This document shows positions 27,501 through 34,382 of a stretch of 64,000 nt of DNA, in pieces (position 1 is the stretch's first letter; the number at the start of each line of letters is the position of its first letter). The position numbers and the translations under genes were made by a program. The stretch lies in contig OZ024934.1 of NCBI GenBank assembly GCA_964017235.1, positions 83,914,706 through 83,978,705 of the forward strand. The letters are read 5' to 3'. Under the pieces are notes generated by a model, which was not told the origin of the DNA, made no database searches, and saw nothing but the letters and a program-made list of their open reading frames with translations. Origin of the DNA: Sabellastarte sp. h YS-2021 (lineage: Eukaryota; Annelida; Polychaeta; Sabellida; Sabellidae).

Positions 27501-30500
27501 GTTTTTCGACCGTAGCCCAAGATATCCATCACCAACAAGTTTGAACCGGTCAAAGACAGACGTTCCTTTGCAGAGAAAAGGGCCCTGTTTGAAAAGCAAA
27601 TGGGGAAGTGAAGGTGTTTGTAGAAACACATTGGTGGTTAAAGGTAACACACAATAACCAATCTCCAATGCTAAACCAGTAACAGTATGTTTATGAATAA
27701 ATACATTACAATTTGTGGACATTGGTAGTTGTAATTTTAGAGAGTCTGTATTGTATAGATCTATATTGGGGCCCACATAGTTCACACCAATACTTACTCA
27801 TGATTTTACAATGAAATTGCATACATATATTATCCTGAACCTAATTCTAATTGAATCAAAGATTAATAGCAAGCACCATACACTTGGCTGTATATAAAGC
27901 CTCTCTTACATCCCATCATACATGCCCATACATCCTGGTACAGAGAAAAATCGGCTGATTTGGAAAGTACACCAAAGCTACACATGCAAATTTGTAACAG
28001 AATATCAAGGTCGCAGAGATCCCGCAATGAAAATTGGCATGCACATTATTCTCTGCGTATTCTTAGATTTTCAAGAAGTGACACTAATTGTTATGACAAT
28101 ACACCTTGTTTGCACATGCAAATCTCTACTACCCCACTACCAAGCTACACTCCTATTTTTCAACAATATTTGTAGCACACTTGTGTGTGTGTACATGTAC
28201 GATGGGATGTAAGAGAAGCTTTAGTTTAATAGACATTAAAATAACCAGTACTGCCTTGCTACCAATTATCGCCGGTACCAATTACCGCCAGACAGAATTC
28301 AAACAGACATAACTTGTCAAATAGTACCTTCCAAGTCTAGCAAATAAGGTATATAACTGTTTCCAAACTGATTGGAACATGTACACATCAAAAGACTTTG
28401 AATATATTTAGCTGCTAATGAAATATGAACACTTTATTTCTTGGTGGCAGTAATTGGTACCCGGCGATAATTGGTAGCAAGGCAGTAGCAATTTTCAGTT
28501 GAAAACACAAATGCTCTATTTTTGCAAGCATACTGGAAGTTTCGGTTTAAGCCTGTTCCTTAATAGTGTAATTTTCCAATGTTTAAAGTGATAAGGAACT
28601 TATGGGTGGGTGTAAACTGGTCTCTGGGTTTGAACTAGTTCCTGACTATTATGGTCTGACCAAATTCAGCAAATTTCAGTCTATTAGAATTTGTATATGT
28701 CTGTATTACTGGGGCGTCTGATTTCCATCTAATCGAATGAATTGTGCATGATCTGTCAACATTTCTTGCATGTATAATGTATATTAATGATTTAGTGGGT
28801 CAATCCAAAGAACCCTTTTATCTTGTGTAAAAATTTCTAAGATTTTTTTAGTTATTTATGAGCCTGAATTGACTGATTTCCATTAACCTAATTGAATTGC
28901 CTATTGATCAACAATTCATAGAAATGACTAAATCTGTTTTGTATGAAGTAGAGAACAATCTTTAGATATGCTTATTATGTCTCTAAACATCTTCTGACAA
29001 ATAAAATCTATCACAAGATAAATTTCAACACAAATACAATTATCTAGCTTCAGAATCACAGATAAAGTTGCAACAAACTAAAAAAAGTAAAGTAAGAAAT
29101 TTAAAATTTGCCACATATTCGAAATTTGCCACATGTTGAAATACTAATAAAATAAATGGACTGAGGTGAGATTTGTTGAATGTACAGTAAATATAACCTT
29201 TTTGAACTGAAAAATGCCATTTTTAAGACAAAACATCATTTTCTTTGTACAATTACTAAGGTTTTACAGGTGGTGAATTTTTCGATTCCTGGTGAATTTT
29301 AGATTTCTTACTCTACATAATACAGCTGAACCCTTTTAAGTACTACTTTGATAAGTAGAAGTACCATCTGAGTAGAAGTACATCTCTGGGACAATATTCA
29401 CTAACAAGGATTAAGATCAGATCATGATCAGATCAAATTTGAGAAAAAAGTTTAAAACAAACCAGTAGATCAAATATTCATAAACCATGGATCACTTGAG
29501 CTGAAAGATTGAATTTTTTATCTGTTTTTTTCTTATTATTATTATTTCTCACAATTTTTAATGGAGTTATTCATTACTCAGGAGATCTAAAGGGTTTATT
29601 CAGTCATAAAGTACCCTCAGCCTATGTAATGACTTATTAAAACCTTTATCTTCTTCCCTTGGAAATCTTCTATATCTAAGCTACTTTTGATCCATCTTAA
29701 TCCTAAAGTTAATTTATTAAAATACATGGATCAAAGTTAATCCAAAATTTGATCAAAAAATCAAATCAAATGTTTTGCAAATGCCAACCCGAGTTGATCT
29801 TAAAATCCACCCAAAAGTAGATAATTTTTGCTCAAATTTGATCTGATCTTCTCTGATTCATGTTAGTGAATACTGCCCCGGATTATCAGAAGACATTCTG
29901 TAATGATATCCCGTTATATGGAACATTACATGACTACTGTATCTCACTTGTATAAATACTGGGCTGGATAATTTGGCAAACACCTCCAACTGGCATGAAG
30001 AACACAGTCATTGTCTCAAGCCAATCAAAATTGCCGACTGAACAATAGTGATTTGTATTCCAAATACTGAGTGGTCATGTACAAACTTGGGCAATGACTT
30101 CAATGTAAAATATAATATTTTGCCTATACATGTGTTTTGTGTAAATGCATAGATATTTCTGTCAGGAGAAATGCGCTTTAAACTTACACAAATGCACAAT
30201 TTTTTTTTCTATGTGTGCCAGTTTATGGCCTGGAGCTATAGAGTCCCTAAGATTTATCTCAACTGGGTTCACCGGTGAAAAAAAAATGTGTAAATACAAC
30301 ACATAATGAATAACTGATTCAGCACATTCACGCCCATTTAATTGATTCTGTTCCCCCATTTTCAGTCTAAAATCGTGATGTACAGTGAATTTGAGCGTCA
30401 GAAGGACAAGCGCGACTACAATAACCGCCAATCATTGTACAAAGGACCCGTCTATGGCTTCCCTGCAGAGAGGATTATGCCCTCTCGTATTGTAAAGTGG

Positions 30501-30566
30501 GACGAGAGCACTGGCCTGCCTTTGTATGAGAGCCTGGGCCAGTCAAAAGCGGCGGAAGAGGAGTAA
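535..30566 (+). CDS. TNT: Troponin T gene (16 exons visible, 5' end outside window)
   Basis: Troponin T anchors the troponin complex to tropomyosin on the thin filament of muscle. The joined exons give an acidic N-terminus, a long Lys/Glu/Arg-rich tropomyosin-binding helix, a PNF-containing linker, a block with SREQLEAEKK and QRIQPLNI, then a heptad-rich segment (KAKELQ, LESEKYDLEKRF) typical of the TnT/TnI coiled coil, and a KI..FE C-terminal block. This order matches arthropod troponin T as I know it. Exons 535 to 25991 hold 1,012 nt, about 337 codons if all were joined. Using one of the two central exons and one of the two terminal exons gives roughly 326-363 residues plus the missing N-terminus. 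All 13 internal junctions checked have GT-AG sites and compatible phases. Introns carry many SINEs and MITEs. Assignment is firm; exon usage in mRNA is inferred. Confidence 0.93.
587..849 (+). repeat. Direct duplication of about 62 bp in the intron after exon A
   Basis: The block GTGCAAGCAGTAGTAATAG to TTGAACCATCA occurs at 587-648 and again, slightly diverged, at 782-849. The two copies flank the left arm of the foldback element at 711-1098. Confidence 0.75.
711..1098. mobile_element. Foldback element with GGACAAAA motifs
   Basis: The left arm contains GGACAAAATGCTGGTGGACA and CAAAATTGCAAGG. The right arm (about 1032-1098) is its reverse complement with small differences. GGACAAAA recurs inside each arm. 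No coding sequence is seen. Confidence 0.7.
1105..2156 (+). other. Intron of troponin T, no recognised feature
   Basis: AT-rich intron sequence between exons A and B. I see no coding or repeat structure that I can support. Confidence 0.5.
2157..2198 (+). CDS. TNT: Troponin T acidic cassette exon B (42 nt)
   Basis: It reads N-SEDEESEKEEEQR-V across its junctions, with the same entry and exit phases as exon A, and ends at GTAAGT. The acceptor is a tandem TAGTAG. Use of the second AG (exon from 2160) would remove one serine and keep frame. Confidence 0.85.
2199..3470 (+). other. Intron of troponin T, no recognised feature
   Basis: AT-rich intron sequence after exon B up to a SINE-like fragment; nothing else supported. 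Confidence 0.5.
3474..3590 (+). repeat. Degenerate tRNA-derived SINE fragment
   Basis: It has a box-B-like GGTTTGAATCT, then AATGTCCCGGCATGACATT and GGGACTTAAAATTCCAAC, resembling the tRNA-related part and tail of a SINE. Confidence 0.5.
4031..4057 (+). CDS. TNT: Troponin T cassette exon C (27 nt)
   Basis: A TTTTCTAG acceptor precedes the exon, which reads V-EEPKSPTT and leaves AG before a GTACAG donor. It has the same phase class as exons A and B and is a multiple of three, so it is another skippable N-terminal cassette. Confidence 0.8.
4432..4434 (+). CDS. TNT: Possible 3-nt microexon, or start of an alternative terminal exon
   Basis: A T-rich tract ending TTGCAG is followed by GGA and directly by GTAAGT. 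Spliced between exon C and the exon at 7284 it would insert one glutamate in frame (AG|G GA|A). If the donor is not used, the same acceptor reads Arg-Glu-stop and would end the protein very early. Sequence signals are good, but so short an exon can be chance. Confidence 0.3.
4742..5600. mobile_element. Foldback element of about 860 bp
   Basis: Arms of about 100 bp are inverted copies. CAGGGGTGGAATTTTGCCC ends the left arm near 4835, and its complement starts the right arm near 5520. Both arms contain repeated GGAAGAATGCC-like units. The interior has no convincing gene. Confidence 0.75.
5606..6366 (+). other. Intron of troponin T, no recognised feature
   Basis: AT-rich sequence between the foldback element and a SINE; no structure that I can name. 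Confidence 0.5.
6367..6629 (+). mobile_element. Intact tRNA-derived SINE with 14-bp target duplication
   Basis: The tRNA-like head (6381-6455) has box A (GGCAGAGTGGTAACACTC) and box B (GGTTCGATCCC). The body ends in GCGACGTAAAACCCCAAAT and a short A-rich tail. CCAAAAGACATATT occurs on both sides (6367-6380 and 6616-6629), showing LINE-driven insertion. The layout resembles molluscan V-type SINEs, which is a guess from memory. Confidence 0.9.
7284..7326 (+). CDS. TNT: Troponin T exon D (43 nt)
   Basis: A TTTTTTTCAG acceptor leads into R-AAPSGPSEAELAMQ and a GTGGGT donor. It enters with one leftover base and exits in phase 0, so it is the first constitutive-looking exon after the cassettes and sets the frame for both alternative central exons. 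Confidence 0.85.
7352..7597 (-). mobile_element. SINE, same family, minus strand
   Basis: Reverse-orientation copy (7368-7581) with diverged head and the shared tail. ACTTTTT(A)CTGATGGA flanks it on both sides, differing by one base. It lies just after exon D. Confidence 0.85.
8492..8611 (+). CDS. TNT: Troponin T central exon E1 (120 nt), tropomyosin-binding helix
   Basis: This phase 0-0 exon of 40 codons starts RRREQLQ, contains GIDE and ends EEIRQLRLKI, followed by GTGAGT. It is homologous to the next exon: about 17 identities over 40-42 positions, including the RRR start and AEEI. The CAATAG acceptor is preceded by only a weak pyrimidine tract, so inclusion may need help. Probably mutually exclusive with 9266-9391. 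Confidence 0.85.
9266..9391 (+). CDS. TNT: Troponin T central exon E2 (126 nt), duplicate of E1
   Basis: This phase 0-0 exon of 42 codons starts RRRAKDQ, contains GLDE and ends AEEIAQMKARS before GTAAGA. With only one of E1/E2 used, the stretch from RRR to PNF is 105 or 107 residues. By my count the matching stretch of fly troponin T is about 107, whereas using both exons would add about 40 residues. Confidence 0.85.
9884..10785 (+). repeat. Hairpin-headed repeat with internal tandem units
   Basis: The head contains GCGTCCCTGAAAAGGCGC. The interior has two tandem units of about 161 bp starting at 10345 and 10506 (CATATGTGGAGAGTCTAAAT) and a third truncated one at 10666. TTTCAGGGATG near 10740 echoes the head in inverted form. 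Confidence 0.7.
10786..11873 (+). other. Intron of troponin T, no recognised feature
   Basis: AT-rich sequence between two repeats. Nothing supported. Confidence 0.45.
11874..12077. mobile_element. TA-flanked MITE, GAGTAAGAAATC family, copy 1
   Basis: Near-perfect inverted ends of about 25 bp begin GAGTAAGAAATCTAAAATTC and are flanked by TA (11872-73, 12078-79), as for Tc1/mariner-mobilised elements. A second copy lies at 29090-29313. Confidence 0.85.
12231..12317 (+). CDS. TNT: Troponin T exon F (87 nt), charged helix
   Basis: A CAATCAG acceptor and GTGGGT donor bound 29 codons in phase 0, starting EKRKKEREAEERR and ending SRRKSEE. This is the highly charged tropomyosin-binding helix of troponin T. 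Confidence 0.9.
12318..14672 (+). other. Long intron of troponin T, no recognised feature
   Basis: AT-rich sequence. The longest open frames here (for example 14249-14677) have no coding character. Confidence 0.45.
14673..14915 (+). mobile_element. 5'-truncated SINE with 14-bp target duplication
   Basis: The body at 14687-14901 starts inside the tRNA-like head and keeps box B (GGTTCCCGGCC, diverged) and the shared tail. TATGAATCTCTGCA is repeated exactly at both ends (14673-14686 and 14902-14915). Confidence 0.88.
14916..16936 (+). other. Intron of troponin T, no recognised feature
   Basis: AT-rich sequence with a short (TG)n run near 16887. No coding or transposon structure is supported. 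Confidence 0.45.
16937..17074 (+). CDS. TNT: Troponin T exon G (138 nt), helix end and PNF linker
   Basis: A TATTGCAG acceptor leads into 46 codons in phase 0: EERKKKKEEEERQRR, then AEFEKWKNPPKPNFVIQRK and SQDV before GTAAGT. The PNF..I motif corresponds to the linker between the two functional halves of troponin T. Confidence 0.92.
17575..17634 (+). CDS. TNT: Troponin T exon H (60 nt), basic linker
   Basis: Twenty codons in phase 0, EEKAAKRKARTM then KKSSAPVK, lie between a CTATAG acceptor and GTGAGT. As a symmetric exon in a variable linker it could also be skipped without a frameshift. Confidence 0.85.
17848..17953. repeat. Short hairpin element of about 106 bp
   Basis: The arms GGACTTTATTTGATATTCAA and its complement TTGAATCGACAATAAAGTCC surround about 45 bp. 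It is a compact foldback sequence in the intron after exon H. Confidence 0.75.
17954..20282 (+). other. Long intron of troponin T, no recognised feature
   Basis: AT-rich intron sequence. A possible SINE remnant lies near 20140-20200 (AATCCAAC, then AAAAACCCCAACTTTGACCT). Nothing else is supported. Confidence 0.45.
20283..20385 (+). CDS. TNT: Troponin T exon I (103 nt)
   Basis: The exon reads SEEAESSTTEKK, SREQLEAEKKAI and LSQRIQPLNI, and ends one base into the next codon before GTGAGT. The EQLEAEKK..L..RI.PL.I motif is among the best conserved parts of invertebrate troponin T. The pyrimidine tract before the acceptor is weak. Confidence 0.93.
20495..20861. repeat. Foldback region with a strong 158-bp palindrome
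   Basis: Arms of about 65 bp at 20704-20765 and 20795-20861 (TAGCAATAAAGGAC to CAAATAAATCACAAA) fold around a short GC-rich loop with its own CCCTATCGGG stem. An outer inverted pair TTATAAAGACCGG lies at 20495 and 20691. Confidence 0.8.
21064..21179 (+). CDS. TNT: Troponin T exon J (116 nt), TnI-binding coiled coil
   Basis: The acceptor CCCCAG is followed by DGADMSKLTEKAKELQALIL and then RLESEKYDLEKRFKNQQLD, ending at GTGCGT in phase 0. The heptads form the coiled coil with troponin I. Confidence 0.95.
21250..21375 (+). repeat. SINE 3' fragment with A-rich tail
   Basis: TAGCGCTTTGAGTCCTGTAG and GCGCTGAGTATAAATACATA followed by an (A/AATA)-rich tail resemble the 3' end of SINEs common in animal genomes. 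No head is visible. Confidence 0.5.
21376..22124 (+). other. Intron of troponin T, no recognised feature
   Basis: AT-rich sequence before exon K; nothing supported. Confidence 0.4.
22125..22168 (+). CDS. TNT: Troponin T exon K (44 nt)
   Basis: TGTTTCAG is followed by MMELAERARNMNKV and two bases of a glycine codon, then GTAAGA. It continues the coiled coil of exon J. Confidence 0.9.
22333..22744. mobile_element. TA-flanked MITE of 412 bp
   Basis: Inverted ends CCGTATTTCACTGTATAAAC are flanked by TA at 22331-32 and 22745-46. The interior has no transposase. Confidence 0.88.
23003..23586. mobile_element. Foldback element, GGTCTTAGACTTAG family, copy 1
   Basis: Ends read TATTCATGAAAGGTCTTAGA and the complementary CTAAG..AAGACCTTTCG. 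Arms exceed 150 bp and are dense in CTTAG/CTAAG. The right end lacks the TGAATAC seen in other copies. The two short facing open frames here are by-products of the inverted arms. Confidence 0.85.
23639..24339. mobile_element. Foldback element, ACGAACAATACTTAGA family
   Basis: Ends are GGATTCACGAACAATACTTA and its complement TAAGTATTGTTCGTGAATCC, with CTTAG-rich arms. It lies about 50 bp from the previous element and resembles it in ends (TTCACGAA) but not in arm sequence. Confidence 0.85.
24340..25522 (+). other. Intron of troponin T, no recognised feature
   Basis: AT-rich sequence before exon L; nothing supported. Confidence 0.4.
25523..25555 (+). CDS. TNT: Troponin T exon L (33 nt)
   Basis: A TTTCATCAG acceptor leads to G-RGGQIKRLQN and two bases before a GTATGT donor. 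The phases fit exons K and M. It encodes a short basic segment near the end of the helical core. Confidence 0.85.
   Translation, partial: PWRSDQETTE
25955..25991 (+). CDS. TNT: Troponin T exon M (37 nt)
   Basis: TTTTCAG is followed by E-DDKMAERFAGCP and GTAAGT. It exits in phase 0, which suits either downstream terminal exon. Confidence 0.88.
26553..26625 (+). repeat. Short SINE-like fragment
   Basis: A box-B-like GGGATTCAATCCC followed by TGTCAGGTCATGGAG; too short for firm assignment. Confidence 0.35.
27516..27611 (+). CDS. TNT: Troponin T alternative terminal exon N1 (short C-terminus)
   Basis: After a CGTAG acceptor the exon reads PKISITNKFEP, VKDRRSFAEKR and ALFEKQMGK, then TGA. The next GT dinucleotides (27608, 27614) would leave phase 2, which does not fit the phase-0 exon at 30366, so I find no credible way to splice from here to N2. 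A canonical AATAAA lies at 27696, about 85 nt after the stop. It aligns with fly-type troponin T (PKI...K..R.SY..KK.LFE). Confidence 0.85.
   Translation, partial: PKISITNKFEPVKDRRSFAEKRALFEKQMGK
27696..27701 (+). terminator. Poly(A) signal AATAAA for terminal exon N1
   Basis: Canonical hexamer about 85 nt after the TGA of N1, followed by T/GT-rich sequence around 27712-27770. It supports N1 as a true 3' end. Confidence 0.55.
27897..28221. mobile_element. TA-flanked MITE of 325 bp
   Basis: Inverted ends AAGC(C/T)TCTCTTACATCCCATC are flanked by TA (27895-96 and 28222-23). It sits 29 bp from the next MITE, between the two troponin T terminal exons. Confidence 0.85.
28251..28485. mobile_element. 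TA-flanked MITE of 235 bp
   Basis: Inverted ends CTGCCTTGCTACCAATTATC, continuing into CGCCGG, are flanked by TA (28249-50 and 28486-87). Confidence 0.88.
28488..29087 (+). other. Intron sequence between MITEs, no recognised feature
   Basis: AT-rich; nothing supported. Confidence 0.4.
29090..29313. mobile_element. TA-flanked MITE, GAGTAAGAAATC family, copy 2
   Basis: Same ends as the element at 11874 and similar interior (CTGAAAAATGCCATTTTTA region), in the opposite orientation, flanked by TA. Confidence 0.85.
29387..29880. mobile_element. Foldback element, GATCAGATC family
   Basis: Ends TATTCACTAACAAGGATTAA and the complementary TGTTAGTGAATACTGCCCC enclose arms rich in GATCAGATC and GATCAAAT. 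Confidence 0.8.
30366..30566 (+). CDS. TNT: Troponin T alternative terminal exon N2 (long C-terminus)
   Basis: A CCATTTTCAG acceptor starts 66 codons and TAA: SKIVMYSEFERQKDKRDY, NNRQSLYKG, then a Tyr/Pro/Trp-containing extension (VYGFPAERIMPSRIVKWDE) and an acidic end (KAAEEE). The first 28 residues align without gaps with N1 (8 identities: K2, I3, F9, E10, K13, D14, R16, L24). Acidic C-terminal tails are known in other invertebrate troponin T proteins. Its phase-0 acceptor fits the phase-0 end of exon M. Confidence 0.9.
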   Translation, partial: SKIVMYSEFERQKDKRDYNNRQSLYKGPVYGFPAERIMPSRIVKWDESTGLPLYESLGQSKAAEEE

Positions 30567-31480
30567 AGAGACATAGATCAAACACACAGGTGGTTTAACT
30601 TGTAAAAATGTATACCAAATGCAGGTTGTTTGACTTGTAAGAATGTATATCATATAAAGATGGTTGGAATATTAAAACTAAATATCTATCAGGTGTAGGT
30701 GGTTACAGTCATAAATACATCAAATACAGGTGGTTAGGGTTTAAAAACTGCATGAAAAGTAAAACTTAATGCAATAGGTTTATCCGATGCTGATGGTTAG
30801 AATTACAAAGATGTCTCAATGATAACAGTAAATACTATAGATTTGAAAAGATAAAACTAAATGCAACAAATTCAATGCAGGGAATTTAAAAGGAAACATA
30901 TTTAAAGGAGAATACCTTTTCAGCAGACTAAACATATATAGTTAAAATGATTGAACTATAAGCATTAGCAAAGGTCATTTTACAAAGTCAAATAGAGTTA
31001 AGTGGAATATGAAAAAGTAGGGACAATCTGTTTCTTGTGCATGAGAAATTAAGGGATAAATCAAGGGATAAATCAAGGGATAAAATTCTCATGCGGTCTT
31101 GTGATTAAATATTTCATCAGTAAATGCTTTTTTAGATAGTACAGTGATTGCAGTTTATGTGATTTTGGTAATTACTTTTGACAATAATTGCCCCTTTCAC
31201 TAGAAATCACTTCTATTAAATCAAACTTTAAATTTAAATGGAAAACATTTCCCAGAACCATTGCACTTTGAGACTCACTCTTATCCCTACTTTATTCATA
31301 CAACAACAACAAAATCAACATTGTAGATTAAATTTTTCATGGCACTTTGAAAGTCACTTTGATCCGCTCTATATCATTACAAAAAACCAAAATTGTAGAA
31401 TGAGCTTTCCTTCTGCCCATTTTGCCACACTACCACATGACATTATGAAAAGTATAATAAATGTCTAATGTCGAGCAAAG
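30567..31480 (+). other. TNT: Probable 3' UTR of the long troponin T isoform
   Basis: The stretch after the N2 stop is AT-rich with degenerate AGGTGGTT-like repeats about every 50 nt (30590-30800). A hairpin lies at 31039-31094, and a canonical AATAAA at 31456-31461 could end the transcript. Other AATAAA hexamers occur at 33762 and 33912, so the true end is uncertain. Confidence 0.45.
31456..31461 (+). terminator. Candidate poly(A) signal for terminal exon N2
   Basis: First canonical AATAAA after the N2 stop codon, about 890 nt downstream. Confidence 0.35.
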
Positions 31481-31961
31481 AAAGATAAAGTGTGACAAAC
31501 ATGTTATTTATAATGATATTCATCAGGTTGGTTTTCCCCCTCGACAAACACAAATCTACAGAGCTTTCTCAGTATAGTTGTGGTTAATCTTGAGTGATTC
31601 AGTGGTTACAGGTATATAACTTGGCAAATGATAGTATGGGTCTCACATATGATTTTTGGGATGGGGGGTTCCAAGAGAGCTTACCTGACAGCAGTTTGTA
31701 AATGCTTAAGATATGCCCAAATGTGACCTTGATTGTTAAAAGGAACATGAATCACTAACCTTAACTTTCTTTGATTGCTGTCTAGTATACTGGCCAAACT
31801 TCTCACCTGCCACCTCTGCAGTTTAAAACTGAAGTATTAAGCCACAGTTAGCCAAGCCCAGTGATCTATAAGTTTGGGTTTGACGTTTGTTTTAAAGGCC
31901 AGGATCATATGGTAGAATTCTTTTGAAATTCTCATGTACTGTCACTAGTTAGATTAAAACT

Positions 31962-32520
31962 CGGGGGCGTATTTAGTGAAAGGTCTCGTACTTAGCCTAG
32001 TCTCAGGCTGAGCCACTTGCTCAAGTCTGAGTCTTTTGGCCCAGATAAGTCTTTGTCTCAATGGTTTTCACAGGAGGGGACCAAGCTTATCAAATAACCA
32101 CAGTGGTTTCCTGTGTCATGTGACCCTTTTTTGTAGTCAAGATATTCTACTAATGACACATATTATCTCTGGTCAAATGCTATTTTGCAATGAGAAACCT
32201 TGTTAACATTTAGAAACGCCCAAAGACTACTTTAGGCAGATCTTTTGTATACTTGTACCTTATTTTAAATCATTTCAAATTTTGAAGTAGAGAATGAATT
32301 ATGCAACCCATATTTGAGCCACTGTTTACAAAACTTAAGACCACTACCTACCAGTCTCAGCATTTGGGCCAGTGGCTCAGCCACTGCTGAGACTGAGACC
32401 TTTTGTGAAATCCATAAAGACTGAGCCCATGGGCTCAAGAAAAATGTTCCAATAATTTGAGACACAAGTCTCAAGTTTGAGCCTGAGACAGGGCTAAGAC
32501 CTTTCATGAAATCCGCCTCA
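31962..32520. mobile_element. Foldback element, GGTCTTAGACTTAG family, diverged copy 2
   Basis: Ends GTATTTAGTGAAAGGTCT and AAGACCTTTCATGAAAT match the family at 23003 and 43361; arms are CTGAGAC/GTCTCAG-rich here. The core CAAATAACCACAGTGGTTTC is shared with the other copies. Confidence 0.8.
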
Positions 32521-32583
32521 GAATCATAGCTGTGAGAGCCAAACTTGACAACCATCAGGCAACTGAGGTCTAAATGAATTAAG

Positions 32584-32862
32584 CTAGATCAACACCCCAG
32601 AACTGGTTTTCCCTTCTCCTGTGTGACGGGACCTGTACAATGTGTATTCCATAGTAACAATTTTGTGTGTGTCTTTTTCTCTTTTTAGCCCCAGTATAGC
32701 AAGAATCTCCAGATCATCCAATATCCTTGACTTCTCTGCTGGACTTCCTTCAGGTGACCCAGTGTCCTTGACATTTGGGGAAATTCCGCGACTCTTCCAG
32801 ATAATCAAAACAGTACATACTGTATGCGTATTGGTTACACAATTAACCATGGGTGTATACAA
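32584..32862 (-). other. Unassigned open frame of 92 codons
   Basis: Less AT-rich than its surroundings and open on both strands. The minus frame (GSPEGSPAEKSRILDDLEIL) looks protein-like, while the plus strand has a good acceptor (TCTCTTTTTAG at 32689) followed by a short open frame. It may be a repeat relic or a fragment of an exon. I do not recognise it. Confidence 0.2.
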
Positions 32863-33911
32863 ATCAAAATCAAGGACTTTGGATAATCTGTGTGTTGAAT
32901 TGCCTTGTATGTATTAATTTCTGTTTTCGGTCACTCAGTGTAATGAAACGAAAAAAAAAAAAAGATTTTGTTTTCAACTTTGAATTTATGATCCACTGAA
33001 CTGCCTATTTTCATACAACTGATGTCTTTATGAGTTTATAAATTATCTTACAATGCATGTATGTGAAGAAAAACGTGCTTGCGCAAGCACAGACGTCTGA
33101 TAAACCATCTAAATAAGGTGAATACTATCATTTAAAAGATTGGCAACATCTTGGGATCAAAACATCAGAAAACCTGCCTGAGACACCAGTTGTTTGGATA
33201 CAGCAGGGCCTAGTAAACACTGCAGTTAGTAGTTTAGATAATTTCACACTCATGTTAGCTGGGAATTAATATTGATAATGTATTTATTTCAATAATAGGA
33301 AAGAATTGTCTCTCTCTTTTTTTGCCAAAAAATGAAAACCAGAAATACAACATCGTTATTCCAGAAAGAACTGATTTGAAGCAACTGCTCAAATGCATAC
33401 TATGCGTTAGTTGGTGATCACTGTACAGGAAAGCTATTGTTCAGTTTCTTTTGCACTTTTTTTTTCTTTATTATAATAAAGAAACCATCAGGAATTTCAG
33501 GTGTAGCTAGTGTGTTAAGAAAAGGGACAGGAACTACAAGTTTATTTTGAATGTGTAAGCTGAGATAGATAGGTATATATGTATAACAGTTCTGTCTCTT
33601 TTTTATCAAGAAAAGAAGGATTTTTGTAGATCCAGGAATGCCGGGCAAGCCTGTTGAATTTTTTTGTTTCAAAACAATCTCTCCCTGTGTATGTCTGGTA
33701 GTTTTTTTATAACACTATCTCTTTTTCCTCTGTAGCACACTCTTATGTAGAACTTCCTGCTAATAAACTTATTGTTTTGATTCACATCACAGTTTTATTG
33801 CTTTGTTATACGCTATTGCCTTTCACATGAAATTTTTTACCTTTAGTCTTAGGTCACAAAGATAAAATTTTACTCTTGTCACCTGATGTTATGGTGCTTA
33901 GTCCAAAGGGG

Positions 33912-34167
33912 AATAAAACAAATTTATTCATTACTCTATCCATACAACAGAGATCCTTAAACATGAAGATACTAGGTTGGTGTTGGCTGCCTTATACCTA
34001 GATAGGTTTTATTTGTTTTATTTATTTCAATAATAGGAAAGAATTGTCTCTCTTTTTTTGTCAAAAATAAATAAAACAAATTTATTCATTACTCTATCCA
34101 TACAACAGAGATCCTTAAACATGAAGATACTAGGTTGGTGTTGGCTGCCTTATACCTAGATAGGTTT
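33912..34167 (+). repeat. Direct duplication of 98 bp, two copies
   Basis: The block from AATAAAACAAATTTATTC to CTAGATAGGTTT occurs at 33912-34009 and 34070-34167 with no difference that I can see. A linked block (CAATAATAGGAAAGAATTGT) lies before the second copy and also at about 33288. Confidence 0.85.
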
Positions 34168-34382
34168 GGTTTTGCTCTGCACATAGCCACAGGCCCCTGA
34201 CATGCCAAAAGTCCCAGTTCTCAGGATGATTGATTGGTGCAGTATTATTATTATTACACCTTGGGCACCACTTACTCTATTCCTGAAAATAACTTTCTCA
34301 AGAAGCCCATCATAGTATTATTTGAAACACAGGCTGCAAAGTAATGCATCTTATGGAATGCAAGCATTTCCAAAGAAACTGT

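Noticed and set aside
27516-27614. Splicing of exon N1 onward to exon N2
   Set aside because: Donors at 27608 and 27614 leave phase 2, while N2 starts in phase 0. The only phase-0 GT (27549) would cut away most of N1.
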